Shown here one piece after another: positions 1-8,254 of a DNA stretch of 64,000 nt; position 1 is the stretch's first letter, and each line of letters starts with the position of its first letter. The notes below the pieces were generated by a model. That model was not told the DNA's origin. It searched no databases and worked only from the letters and a program-made list of their open reading frames with translations. Source of the DNA: Paenibacillus bovis (lineage in GTDB: Bacteria > Bacillota > Bacilli > Bacillales > Bacillaceae_C); contig VEFU01000001.1 in assembly GCA_007679095.1 (NCBI GenBank), forward strand, positions 1-64,000, read 5' to 3'. The position numbers and the translations under genes are program-made.

Positions 1-207
1 AGCATTAAGAAGTTTTACGGTCAGAGCGAATGGGCGATTCAAAACCAAGTATTTATCGCACTTATTGTTTTTTGCCTTCATGTTCTTGTGCAAATTGAAA
101 CAAAAAGCAAGCGAAAAACGCTACAAATTAGCCGTTATTTAAGGGCTGCATTATGGAAACCAGCGCATATTTGGCTTCGAAAGATTGAAGGCAAATCCGT
201 CCCTTAA
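1..207 (+). CDS. IS4-family transposase, C-terminal end (cut by window edge)
   Basis: An open frame runs from the first base to a TAA and gives 68 residues. It begins IKKFYGQSEWAIQNQ, followed by a hydrophobic stretch (VFIALIVFCLHVLVQ) and a basic tail. IS4-type DDE transposases end this way, with a K-K-F-Y-G-x-S-E motif after the catalytic Glu/Lys region. The catalytic DDE residues lie outside the window, so I cannot tell whether the element is intact. No terminal inverted repeat is obvious in the 280 bases downstream. It marks the left edge of an accessory region. Confidence 0.7.
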   Translation, partial: SIKKFYGQSEWAIQNQVFIALIVFCLHVLVQIETKSKRKTLQISRYLRAALWKPAHIWLRKIEGKSVP

Positions 208-486
208 TAAGCAAATTGTCGTTGTCACACAGGTCTAATTGTAAATTATTTCCAAATGGATGGAGCCACCTTTAATTCGGTATTTACTTTTTTGGCTCTA
301 AACAGAAGATATAATAAAACTGAAAATTACGACATTATTTTTGCAACACTAGTGAATTAAAACAGATATTATTTTTTTCATAATGCCTCCTTGATTGAAT
401 GTTGTAAATTTATTCTCTCTCCCAATCCGATCGTAATCTTCACAATTGTATGATAACATAAAAAAAATAACAGGTGGTGTAAAAAA

Positions 487-978
487 ATGAAAAATTTTAC
501 AATTGTTATCCCAGACGAATTAAACTTTTTAGTATTTATAAATAACGTATATAATAAAAAAAAATTTCCGAAAGTTCCCATTCCCCATGAGGATTTTAAT
601 GAAAATTTCAAACAAATAATGATAGATTTATGGGAAGAAAAAATTAGAGGAATGTATGTTAACAAAAACTATGTACAAAGAGAAGATTTTTACAAAAAAA
701 ACTTACTTATTTTATTTAAAGAAAATGCCAGTAAAAATATAGAATCTTTACTACAATATTTTGATTCTTGGTGGTTTAATCAAGCTCCGAAAGGAAATAA
801 ATATCTATTAGAATTATTATTTCACGGAACTATTAACTATTATGAGATAAACAATAAGATGCAAACTAAAGAAAATAGTCAAATTCTAATATTATTTGAT
901 TATCCACCAGAAGAATGTAAAACAGAGATTCTTAAACAAAATATTTATGTCATTCCAGTTGAAACCTTTTTGACATAA
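487..978 (+). CDS. Hypothetical protein, 163 aa
   Basis: The gene starts at ATG behind AGGTGGTG about 7 bases upstream, which is a strong ribosome binding site. The product is soluble: there is no signal peptide or membrane segment. It is rich in Asn, Lys, Phe and Glu (opening MKNFTIVIPDEL), and the gene is AT-rich even compared with its surroundings. I recognise no domain. It is a single-gene unit followed by a strong terminator and lies between IS debris and a broken integrase, so it is probably accessory. It could be an immunity-type or antitoxin-type protein, but nothing in the sequence proves this. Confidence 0.65.
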   Translation: MKNFTIVIPDELNFLVFINNVYNKKKFPKVPIPHEDFNENFKQIMIDLWEEKIRGMYVNKNYVQREDFYKKNLLILFKENASKNIESLLQYFDSWWFNQAPKGNKYLLELLFHGTINYYEINNKMQTKENSQILILFDYPPEECKTEILKQNIYVIPVETFLT

Positions 979-1004
979 AGTCTTTGTCCAATTTATTTCC
1001 TTAA

Positions 1005-1056
1005 GGTAAGAAGCCTAATTCCTTGGTTTTTCAAAGGATTGGGCTTCTTACCTTTT
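1005..1056 (+). terminator. Rho-independent terminator
   Basis: An 11-bp perfect stem (GGTAAGAAGCC ... GGCTTCTTACC) with further pairing toward the loop is followed by TTTT. It lies 26 bases after the 163-aa hypothetical gene and fits as its terminator. Confidence 0.75.
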
Positions 1057-1159
1057 AAGCAATTTTGGAAATTATCCAATAACCTTTTGTATTTCAAAAA
1101 TCAAACTTTATAAACCCGATTATTTTTAAAACCAATAGTGATAAAGGACAACAAAACAT

Positions 1160-1191
1160 GAATGTATGAAATTGACTAATTTCATACATTC
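1160..1191. other. Perfect inverted repeat
   Basis: GAATGTATGAAAT and its reverse complement are separated by a short spacer. There is only a modest T-run on either side. It may be a weak terminator or a protein-binding dyad upstream of the recombinase remnant; the sequence does not decide. Confidence 0.4.
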
Positions 1192-1301
1192 ATTTTCGCT
1201 ATTTTATTAACTTTGTAGAATTCCCTTGCTATACGAGATTTACGTGAAAAAATCGTACATTCAAAACGCTGATTTTATTGAATGCAAAAGGATGATTGGA
1301 A

Positions 1302-1861
1302 ATGAATAATCAAAAACAGATAAAAGATGTGCAGCCACTTCGAAGTAAGCAGCAGATCGAGGATATGAAATGGAGTTTAAAGAAATGGTGTGGGGAACGA
1401 GATTACATTCTTTTTTTAATCGGAATCAATACAGGTTTACGAGTAGGGGATTTATTACAACTAAAAGTAGCCGATGTGAAGCGCAAAAAGAAAGTGTTGA
1501 TCCAAGAAGGAAAAACAAAAAAGCCACGTACTATTAATCTCACGAACATTTACGATGAAATACAGTCGTATATTGCTCAAATCGACTCACAATGGCTTTT
1601 TCCAAGTCGGAAAGGGGAGAATCCTATTACTCCAACACAGGCCTATAGACAGCTAAACAAGGCCTCTAGAATGGTAGATATTAACGATGGCATAGGAACG
1701 CATACCATGCGAAAAACATTTGGGTATTGGTTTTATAAGCAAACGAAGGACGTTGCGAAGCTCCAAACAATACTCAACCATAGCATCCAGAAATCACTTT
1801 AAGGTATATAGGTATCACGGACGAAGAAATCGAAAAGGATTTATCAAACTTTGTTTTGTAA
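1302..1861 (+). pseudogene. Tyrosine recombinase/integrase, frameshifted near the C-terminus
   Basis: The ATG at 1302 has AAAGGATG at good spacing; an in-frame TTG at 1296 is less likely. The protein has the phage-integrase catalytic pattern: Arg in TGLRVGDLL, a Lys-bearing beta-hairpin region, and the H-x-x-R box (HTMRKTFG). It then reads LNHS and shifts to IQKSL-stop at 1802. Reading on in the other frame from the same point gives S-P-E-I-T-L-R-Y-I-G, the normal sequence containing the catalytic Tyr, ending at 1861. One lost base just after the LNHS codons explains this. The truncated product lacks the nucleophile Tyr and should be inactive. The short form (about 185 aa when repaired, no SAM-like N-terminal arm domain) resembles small integrases of Bacillus plasmids. 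Confidence 0.8.
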
Positions 1862-2081
1862 GATTGTATTCAATCTAATAAATGAGAAAAGGGTGTCTAA
1901 AAATAGAATTGATTTCCAAAAAATCCAAGGGTAAAGTATTTTAACCCTCGGATCTACCTTGTATATATTTATATTCCAATCTTGATTGTGACTATTTTAT
2001 ATAGTTTTCAATTCCTGCCATTAAGGCAACAAAAATCGTCTGTTAGTTGAATAGAATCTCTTATATATATACATTTTGTTT

Positions 2082-2993
2082 CTATTCAATATCAACTTTA
2101 TTTAAAAGCTCAAACCCAAAAAAATCTATTAAATTTCCCTCATCATCTTCCATTCGTTGAAAAGGATTATTAAAAGTAGCAATAAATAAGTTTTGTCGCT
2201 GTTTCTTTGTTTTCTGAATTGAAATAGGAATATTTAAGTATCCTGTAAATTCGCCATTTTCAATGAAATTATGACTTATATCTATTTGTTGCCCATCTAG
2301 AATTCCAATCATTGCAAAATTCTCTTGGTCAGTAGGAATATTTAACCAAAAATTCGGTTTAGAAATATTCGATATATCACTAATATCTGAAGTTGGTTTT
2401 TGGGAAATGAATAATGTTTTAGGCTCGCTTTGAATTTTGTTTAAATTTTTCCATGTAGTAAATTTAATATTCGGGTCAGCATCTTTACCTTTAATTATCG
2501 TTGTACGCCTAATAAGATAATTAGAATATGTAGTTTCATCTACTTTCAAAGGGTTATTGTAATTTTTGGCGACAACTATAACAAAATCATGTCTTCCCTC
2601 TGTGATATTAGGTAAAGTGAACATCATAGATTCTTTTTCAAATGGATTTAAATCAACATCTAAATATAAAACCTTCTTCTTATTAATTTCAACTGATATT
2701 TGTTGATAGTCCATGAAAAAAAATATTCTGTATTTATTACTTTCTGGATAGTTATTTGTGATTTCTATATTGGGTTTATATTTTTCTTCACTTTGAATTA
2801 TATGCGTTAGTTGATAAGGGGTTAAGGAGTGAGTGTCGTCCCAAAACTTTAACGACATCCCGTAATTTTCTTCTTCTGTGCTAAGTCCTATTTTTTCTTT
2901 ATTATTATGTCCATTATAAAAAGAGTAATATAAACTCCAACATACAAGTAGACACAATGGCAAGATTATACTGAATCTAAGTCTACCCTTCAT
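2082..2993 (-). CDS. Membrane-anchored extracytoplasmic protein of unknown function
   Basis: I chose the ATG at 2993 because GGAGGAAAA precedes it; the longer frame reading to 3026 has no site. An N-terminal hydrophobic segment (about residues 6-25, after MKGRLRF) works as a signal anchor. It is followed by about 280 polar residues with beta-rich character and no cysteine pair or catalytic signature that I recognise. It lies 84 bases downstream of another secreted protein gene on the same strand, probably in one transcript. The function is unknown. Confidence 0.6.
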   Translation of the reverse strand: MKGRLRFSIILPLCLLVCWSLYYSFYNGHNNKEKIGLSTEEENYGMSLKFWDDTHSLTPYQLTHIIQSEEKYKPNIEITNNYPESNKYRIFFFMDYQQISVEINKKKVLYLDVDLNPFEKESMMFTLPNITEGRHDFVIVVAKNYNNPLKVDETTYSNYLIRRTTIIKGKDADPNIKFTTWKNLNKIQSEPKTLFISQKPTSDISDISNISKPNFWLNIPTDQENFAMIGILDGQQIDISHNFIENGEFTGYLNIPISIQKTKKQRQNLFIATFNNPFQRMEDDEGNLIDFFGFELLNKVDIE

Positions 2994-3077
2994 TTTTCCT
3001 CCTACAAACAAAAGAATAAGGATCATTCCGAAGAAAGATCCCCTTTTTTATGAAAAAAATAAAAAATATCATGAATT

Positions 3078-3503
3078 TTAGGGATAAGTATAGCTAGTAC
3101 TATGATCTGAAACTGTAGCTAATCCGCTAGCTTGATAATAATAGTGAGTTGACTCACCTTTATAAACTCTCCCTTTAACTCCGTCAGAATAAAGAACTCC
3201 TATATAAGTATCGTTTGGTTCTTTTTTGGTATCAGCACTTCTAATGGTTGTTGAACCTTCCTTTGCAATTATAAGTGTTCTGGTATGAGTTATTTTATCG
3301 TGATAATAAAGAGGTTGACTCGTAACAACACTATGTGCAGAAAATTGTAAAGTTACGCCATACAGTGTAATCTCATTGTACTTTCTACATTTTCCTCCTT
3401 CAAAGCAATTAAAGGTAATTGATCCTGCGGAAACATAATCAGATGCAATTGGCAACAACATCATTACTAGTAAAGCTGAAATTGCTAGAATCTTTTTCAT
3501 CAA
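3078..3503 (-). CDS. Small secreted protein, unknown function, 141 aa
   Basis: A classical signal peptide (basic MMKK, hydrophobic core to about residue 20, V-S-A-G cleavage site near residue 27) is followed by a mature part of about 115 residues. The mature part has two cysteines close together (C-F-E-G-G-K-C), is rich in Thr, Ser and Tyr, and ends HSTSYTYP. The RBS is AGGAGGG. No known bacteriocin or enzyme motif is evident. With the membrane-anchored protein that follows, it may form a secreted effector plus accessory pair; this is inference only. Confidence 0.6.
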   Translation of the reverse strand: MMKKILAISALLVMMLLPIASDYVSAGSITFNCFEGGKCRKYNEITLYGVTLQFSAHSVVTSQPLYYHDKITHTRTLIIAKEGSTTIRSADTKKEPNDTYIGVLYSDGVKGRVYKGESTHYYYQASGLATVSDHSTSYTYP

Positions 3504-3595
3504 TAAATCCCTCCTTATTTGTTAATAATAAATTTCGACGGTTATCACAAAAAACCTTCTTTATTTTCTAAAAATTTAGTAAGTAGGAGAGTGAA

Positions 3596-4009
3596 ATGAT
3601 GAAAGTTATATTTAATCTTTTTTGTATAGTTACTTTCTTGTTTTTAATACCACAAAATGCATATTATGCTGTTTCCTTAGAAGATGCGGAAAAAGTGGAA
3701 AATCAGGAACTTAAACTAGAAAAGGAAATATTGAATGAATTCAATACCTCCTTTAACTTAAGATTCGACGGATACGAAAAACTATCTATTATTAACCTAG
3801 GTCTATTACTAAAGCGAGATAGCTCGCTTTACGATTTATATGAAGTGAGTGCAAATTTGTATAAACAAGGAACTATTGGGGAACCCATTATCTTTTTAAA
3901 GCCAACAAAGGCATATATATTAATAAAAAATAAAGATGGTAAAAAGATTCTTCTAACCTTCAAAAAAGAAAATCAAAGATGGATGATTTTAAATGCACAA
4001 GAAAAATAA
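3596..4009 (+). CDS. Small secreted protein, unknown function, 137 aa
   Basis: AGGAGAGTGA precedes the ATG. Residues 1-26 form a signal peptide (hydrophobic VIFNLFCIVTFLFLIP, then Y-A-V-S). The mature part starts with a charged helical stretch (LEDAEKVENQELKLEKE) and continues with mixed alpha/beta sequence ending WMILNAQEK. It is divergent from the secreted-protein pair on the other strand, with 92 bases between starts, so the two units share a promoter region. I recognise no family with confidence. Confidence 0.55.
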   Translation: MMKVIFNLFCIVTFLFLIPQNAYYAVSLEDAEKVENQELKLEKEILNEFNTSFNLRFDGYEKLSIINLGLLLKRDSSLYDLYEVSANLYKQGTIGEPIIFLKPTKAYILIKNKDGKKILLTFKKENQRWMILNAQEK

Positions 4010-4566
4010 GAAGAAAGTTGCTTCACTACTTTAGTAGACATAAACATTGAATCCATTAAATCAAACATCTACGGATTCCGTTTTGTACTGGCTATATCCA
4101 AAAGATATACATCGTTACCATAGTAAGTTTTTCCTTCTACATCAACGAAAACCGTGGAACTTTTTCATGCAATAAACCCTGCCCAAATATTTGGACTTCC
4201 GATTTTCAGCCTCACAAATGATGGATGATAGCAACCGCTTTGATCATTTCTTGTATTACATTAGAGATTAGTTTGTATACGTTAAAATCAGTGTTAGAGG
4301 ATTATGATTGATGACAAAAAGCCGAATTCTGGCTTTTTTTATTTTTTTAGGGGGTTTTCTCTCGAAACAGGGGTAAAGTAGCTCTAAAAAAAGGGTGATA
4401 TTTAGGGACAAAATCGATTATAATAAAAGAGATGGTGAAAGAGGAATTATTCCTTTTTCAATTGGTAGTAGAACTTTTACTTTTTACGTCGTTGCGAGCG
4501 ATGTAAATAGAAAGAACCTATCTCTTACAAGAGATAGGTTCTTTCTCTATGTGGCAGCAATATGAA
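4010..4566. other. Intergenic stretch with hairpins and no convincing gene
   Basis: No frame longer than about 30 codons looks coding here. A hairpin at about 4317-4342 (AAAAGCC/GGCTTTT followed by a T-run) looks like a plus-strand terminator. No Fic-like H-P-F-x-x-G-N-G-R coding trace is visible on the minus strand, although a VbhA-like antitoxin gene ends at 4567. Confidence 0.5.
4510..4545. terminator. Strong bidirectional terminator
   Basis: A 17-bp perfect inverted repeat (GAAAGAACCTATCTCTT and its complement) with a 2-base loop lies just past the stop of the minus-strand toxin-antitoxin genes. The arm ends provide A and T runs on either side. Confidence 0.7.
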
Positions 4567-4755
4567 TCACTTTCCATTCTGTAGTATCTCCATTAACTTC
4601 TGTCTCGACATATCCCCCATTACAACCTTCCGTATGACCTCTTTATCTTCTTCAGTTAATATAAACCCTTCTAATTCAAGCTGATACTTTGCTCTATTAT
4701 ATATTTGTTCAAAAGTTTCTGGAGACACATGATACACTCCTTTGAATGGCTTCAT
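4567..4755 (-). CDS. VbhA-like antitoxin, apparently without its Fic toxin
   Basis: The 62-residue protein fits the antitoxin VbhA domain pattern. After a helical N-terminal half it reads ELEGFILTEEDKEVIRKV, then V-M-G-D-M-S-R-Q and a closing ILQNGK, like the family's L-E-G-x-x-V-S-E-E followed by x-G-E-I-S. VbhA-type proteins inhibit Fic-domain AMPylating toxins and are normally encoded just before a fic gene. Here nothing coding follows; the next 550 bases hold only hairpins. It lies 92 bases after a RelE-family toxin gene. It may be an orphan, or a remnant whose partner was deleted. Assignment rests on pattern recognition over a short protein. Confidence 0.5.
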   Translation of the reverse strand: MKPFKGVYHVSPETFEQIYNRAKYQLELEGFILTEEDKEVIRKVVMGDMSRQKLMEILQNGK

Positions 4756-4847
4756 GCAACCACTTCAAGGGTTTAATTTTTAAAACCCTTTGATTTAATA
4801 AGCTTTTTGTTCTATATATCCATGAATCTATTTCATTAAAAGGTTTG

Positions 4848-5117
4848 TTAAGGGCGATTCAACGTAGAATCATGATGACCACAATTTCTTAGAATGATTT
4901 GATCCGGTTTCTGGATTTCAAATGTAATCCGAAGATCCATGTTACCACTCGCTTCCCACACATTCGGATTCTGATACCCTTTCATTTTCTTCACTCGTAA
5001 GGATGGATGCGTGAAATCTTCTAACATTAAAGACAAAGCCTTCTGTATGACCTTTCGAGATGGAGGATCCAGTTTGGAAAGTGCCTTTGTAAATCGAGCA
5101 GTTGGAACTAATTTCAT
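4848..5117 (-). CDS. RelE/ParE-superfamily toxin (YafQ/YoeB-like mRNA interferase)
   Basis: The 89-residue protein starts MKLVPTARFTKALSKL and carries the RelE-fold pattern: a helical hairpin, then P-S-L-R-V-K-K-M-K-G, W-E-A-S-G-N-M-D-L-R-I-T-F and a C-terminal strand ending RNCGHHD. The basic residues and the two C-terminal histidines are candidate catalytic residues for ribosome-dependent mRNA cleavage. Its start overlaps the stop of the upstream antitoxin gene by 4 bases (ATGA), so translation is coupled. The length is usual for the family. The toxin class is well supported; whether it is active is not shown. Confidence 0.75.
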   Translation of the reverse strand: MKLVPTARFTKALSKLDPPSRKVIQKALSLMLEDFTHPSLRVKKMKGYQNPNVWEASGNMDLRITFEIQKPDQIILRNCGHHDSTLNRP

Positions 5118-5446
5118 GAGTCAAGGTTATCCAATTCTGCAAAATAGCGATCCAAATCTTCCTGGCTAGAAATGGGATCCCCTACACGACCTGCTTTAAT
5201 ATTTTCATTAGCTTCCTGTTCCCCTTTTTGCCATTCTTCCGTCCAAAACCATTTTTGGCTAGCCGGAATTTGCATCATGGGAACCAAAATAATTTCTCCA
5301 TGCTCATTTATTTCTAACTCAATCGTATCTCCTTCTTGTAAATCAAAGCTATCTAGAATAGACTTCGGCAATGTTACCTGTCCACGTTTACGAATCGTCA
5401 AGCGTTCCTTCATGCGATCCCTTCTTTCCGGAATGTTTACTGCCAT
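5114..5446 (-). CDS. AbrB/MazE/SpoVT-type antitoxin
   Basis: I chose the ATG at 5446 because GAGGAAGG lies 8 bases upstream; a longer frame reaches 5491. The first half is a swapped-hairpin AbrB domain (LTIRKRGQVTLPKSILDSF then L-Q-E-G-D-T-I-E-L-E-I), which binds DNA and probably autoregulates the operon. The acidic C-terminal part (about residues 65-110, with D-P-I-S-S-Q-E-D-L-D-R-Y-F) should wrap the toxin. Its gene overlaps the RelE toxin gene by 4 bases. Pairing of an AbrB-type antitoxin with a RelE-type toxin is a recognised mixed combination. Confidence 0.75.
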   Translation of the reverse strand: MAVNIPERRDRMKERLTIRKRGQVTLPKSILDSFDLQEGDTIELEINEHGEIILVPMMQIPASQKWFWTEEWQKGEQEANENIKAGRVGDPISSQEDLDRYFAELDNLDS

Positions 5447-5536
5447 TATATGTTCCTTCCTCTCTAGCGTTTCCGATTTTCTGATTTTCATACTATCAGT
5501 ATATCATAAAACAAAGGGGGCTTCGAAGAGTTTTCC

Positions 5537-7549
5537 CTATAACTCTAATTCATCCATTCCAAGTCTACGTCGTTTCCGTAAACCTCTAGGCTTTTTCTTT
5601 TCTTTTTGCTTTTCATGCTCCATTTGACGTTGTGCTTGTTCCACCCCTTGAATAATTCCTTCAAAAAAGCTAAAGCTCCCTTTCCATTGATCTAATTGAT
5701 GTTGAAGGTCCGGAAGATGATGCAACGCGGAATTGGCCTGTTTTCTCTGTCTAATCAGATCCTCCATATCTTTCACATTGTGTTGCTCGAAAAGCTGCTG
5801 ATATCTTTCCTTTTCCGATATAGCGTTGCTATACTCTTGATTAGCCGATGGAGAAACAAGCATTTTCCCTTTTAAAAACAGATTATTATCGTATTTTTCT
5901 ACAAGAGCATTCATTTCTTGATAGCCTGCGAAATAACCCTCTACCTGATGTAAGCGAATTGGCTCATTTTTGAGATGACCTATCTGTGCTGTGACACGTT
6001 GGAGATTCTCTTTAGACGAATCCACCATTTGCTTGAAATATTCCATCGATAAAATGGTGTTATTTTCTTTGTTTAAACGATCGATGCTTTTTGCTGTCTC
6101 ATAACGCATATAGACCATTTCAGGATGATCAGGATAGTTAGCAGCCACTTCCCGAACAAAACGGTTTTCTAAGGCTATATGTGCTTTTTGGAGTACATCA
6201 CGCTCACGGCTAATCGCCCCACGTCGCTTTCCATTTTGTTCACGTAATTCAGATCGTTTGTTTTGATATTCATCATAAATGCGATTAAATTCAGATTCAC
6301 TAGTAAACTTGTACTTTCTTTGGTAAAGGACTAAGTTTTGTTCATGCTCGTTAATAATGGATGTGTGCCTTATAATCTCATGTTCAGCTGATTGTTTAAT
6401 TTGTTTTCCTTCTTTGGTTACCCCTTTGACCAATCCAAGCGAATCCATTTCTTCTTGATAATAGGTAATCCGATTTTGAGATCCAGAGATACCATAATAT
6501 TGTTGCTTAATTTCCTGAAAATCCTTGTCTTTTTGTACAAGTGAGTGATATTCTTTGTCATTTTTATCTTCAAATCGAGCAATTTGCTCTAATCTTTTAG
6601 AAATGGATGCAAATGTTGGCTCCTTTTTCAAGAATTTCTCCGCACTTAGTAGGTGAGTACGTTCTTCCGGTGTGGAGAATTGTTCTGCTTTTTCTTCCTC
6701 TTGCTGCTTGCGTGCTAATTCTTGCTCCAAAGCTTTCTTTTCTTCTCGATACACTTGTAGTTCTACGACTACTTCTTGATTGTATTGCTGGCGCTCACGA
6801 TTAATATTTCCTCGATCAGATTCCTCTCCACGCCTCTCCATGGCATGTGCAACATGACCTAAATGGATCGTTGGCAATTGTTCTAATCCACGTTTCGCAT
6901 GAGATAGATGGGTGATTTTTTCACCGATCCCTGCTTGTTCTAAATAACGATTAGCATATTCTGCCCACATCTCTCGCCATTGTTCCAACGTTTTTCGCTC
7001 ATTCCAATCGGTTATGCTCTCCGTCGTATAGATTGGTTTTCCTTTTTCATCCCGTACTTTTTCGCCATTTTTATCGAATTGATATATTTTTTTCTTCTTA
7101 CTTTCCCATTCGCCGTTCTCGTTAAAAGAACGAACTGTTACCATGACATGTGCATGAGGATTTTCTTTGTCATCTCTATGTATCGCAATATCTGCAACCA
7201 TGCCTCTATCTACTAATTGATCTTGTACATAATGTTGGATTAATTTTCTTTGTACATCGTTGGAAAGTTCTCTCGGCAAAGCAATATTAAATTCCCTGGC
7301 CAACTGACTGTTTTTGTTCTTTTCGATTTTCTCTACTTCGTTCCAAAGTTGCTGCCGATTGTATACCCAACCCGGGGCATGGTTGGGAGCTAAAATCATG
7401 GTTTCTGGTTGCACTTCACGTTTATATTTTTTTATCTCACCAGTAGTTTCATCAAGCAAACGTTCACCAGAACGATATGCAGCTGCAGCTACAGCAGATT
7501 GTCCTTTTCCGCGAGAAATGATTCGTGCTGATAGATGATAGATTGCCAT
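5537..7549 (-). CDS. MobA/MobL-family relaxase (MobQ type)
   Basis: The start used is the ATG giving MAIYHLSARIISRGKG, the standard N-terminus of the family, with a GGGGG-type site upstream; a GTG 27 bases earlier is also open. The N-terminal 200 residues form the relaxase domain: R-G-K-G-Q-S-A-V-A-A-A-A-Y-R-S-G and the metal-binding H-R-D-D-K-E-N-P-H-A-H-V box, which nicks oriT and attaches through a Tyr. Residues about 260-670 are long charged coiled coils ending in a basic stretch (KKKPRGLRKRRRLG). It lies next to a matching oriT and transcribes away from it. No coupling protein or secretion genes are present, so a helper element would be needed for transfer. Confidence 0.9.
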   Translation of the reverse strand: MAIYHLSARIISRGKGQSAVAAAAYRSGERLLDETTGEIKKYKREVQPETMILAPNHAPGWVYNRQQLWNEVEKIEKNKNSQLAREFNIALPRELSNDVQRKLIQHYVQDQLVDRGMVADIAIHRDDKENPHAHVMVTVRSFNENGEWESKKKKIYQFDKNGEKVRDEKGKPIYTTESITDWNERKTLEQWREMWAEYANRYLEQAGIGEKITHLSHAKRGLEQLPTIHLGHVAHAMERRGEESDRGNINRERQQYNQEVVVELQVYREEKKALEQELARKQQEEEKAEQFSTPEERTHLLSAEKFLKKEPTFASISKRLEQIARFEDKNDKEYHSLVQKDKDFQEIKQQYYGISGSQNRITYYQEEMDSLGLVKGVTKEGKQIKQSAEHEIIRHTSIINEHEQNLVLYQRKYKFTSESEFNRIYDEYQNKRSELREQNGKRRGAISRERDVLQKAHIALENRFVREVAANYPDHPEMVYMRYETAKSIDRLNKENNTILSMEYFKQMVDSSKENLQRVTAQIGHLKNEPIRLHQVEGYFAGYQEMNALVEKYDNNLFLKGKMLVSPSANQEYSNAISEKERYQQLFEQHNVKDMEDLIRQRKQANSALHHLPDLQHQLDQWKGSFSFFEGIIQGVEQAQRQMEHEKQKEKKKPRGLRKRRRLGMDELEL

Positions 7550-7639
7550 GATTATTGCCCCCTTTCTTTTCGCCACCGCGTATCATTTAAACTCAAAAAA
7601 TAGAAGAATCGAAGATTGCTTCTGTTTGTTTGGTGATGC

Positions 7640-7790
7640 CGTAGGCGATCTGTTTTGTTGCGACAGCAACCCCGCCGGTCAGGCGAACGGTTTGATGTTA
7701 TTGTTGCGAAGCAACCGCACGCACCCGATAAGGGTGTATAAATGCGCCCTTCCTCATTCTTCGTCGGGGTAATTATAGCACATCTGCCAT
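7640..7790. other. oriT: Origin of transfer (oriT) of the MobQ type
   Basis: The sequence TAAATGCGCCCT at about 7739-7750 resembles the nic core of RSF1010/pIP501-type origins (TAAGTGCGCCCT). It is preceded by AAGGGTG, which pairs imperfectly with CGCCCTT across the core. Upstream are two small hairpins with the same stem (GTTGC ... GCAAC) at about 7655 and 7701. The site lies between the relaxase gene and the divergent accessory gene, exactly where MobQ oriTs are found. The boundaries are approximate. Confidence 0.7.
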
Positions 7791-7866
7791 AATTTAGACT
7801 ATAATCTAGTTAATAGATTTGTATATTAGCGGAGTGGTGATTTAATAAACGACACGAGAGGATGAA

Positions 7867-8235
7867 TTGTCTTTGGGACGAAAATCCAATGGAGAGAAAT
7901 TGCAAGAACTCAATACAAAAATCAGCCAACTAGAAGCAAGGAAAGAGCGAATGCTGAATCGATTTAAAGAGCAAGAAAGAAAAGAACGCACCAGAAGATT
8001 AATTCAAGTTGGGGCGATTTTCGAGAAATATTTTAATATTGTCGGAATAGAAGAAGCCGAAAAAATTGCAATTGGACTAAACAAAACAGTAAAAAAACAC
8101 AAAGATGAATTAATGAAGATTAATGTAAAAAAATCAAAGCAGCAAAACGCAATAATTTTCGAGTCACAAGAAGAAAGTTTAATCATTCCTTCTGAAAGAA
8201 AATCAGATTATGACGCGACTCCAAACGAAGAATAA
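7867..8235 (+). CDS. Relaxosome accessory protein (MobC/TraD-like), 122 aa
   Basis: The start is TTG with GAGAGG 6 bases upstream. The N-terminal half is a coiled coil (KLQELNTKISQLEARKERM) followed by the basic segment E-R-K-E-R-T-R-R-L-I-Q-V-G-A-I-F-E-K, which is the signature of the TraD/MobC family that helps the relaxase at oriT. The C-terminal 45 residues are polar and acidic. It is divergent from the relaxase, with oriT between them. Function is inferred from motif and position. Confidence 0.65.
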   Translation: MSLGRKSNGEKLQELNTKISQLEARKERMLNRFKEQERKERTRRLIQVGAIFEKYFNIVGIEEAEKIAIGLNKTVKKHKDELMKINVKKSKQQNAIIFESQEESLIIPSERKSDYDATPNEE

Positions 8236-8254
8236 AAAGCCATAATGTTTAAGT

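Noticed and set aside
3078-3503. Lactococcin 972-type bacteriocin with membrane partner
   Set aside because: The mature part is longer and lacks the Trp/Gly-rich Lcn972 pattern, and no ABC exporter or large membrane immunity gene follows.
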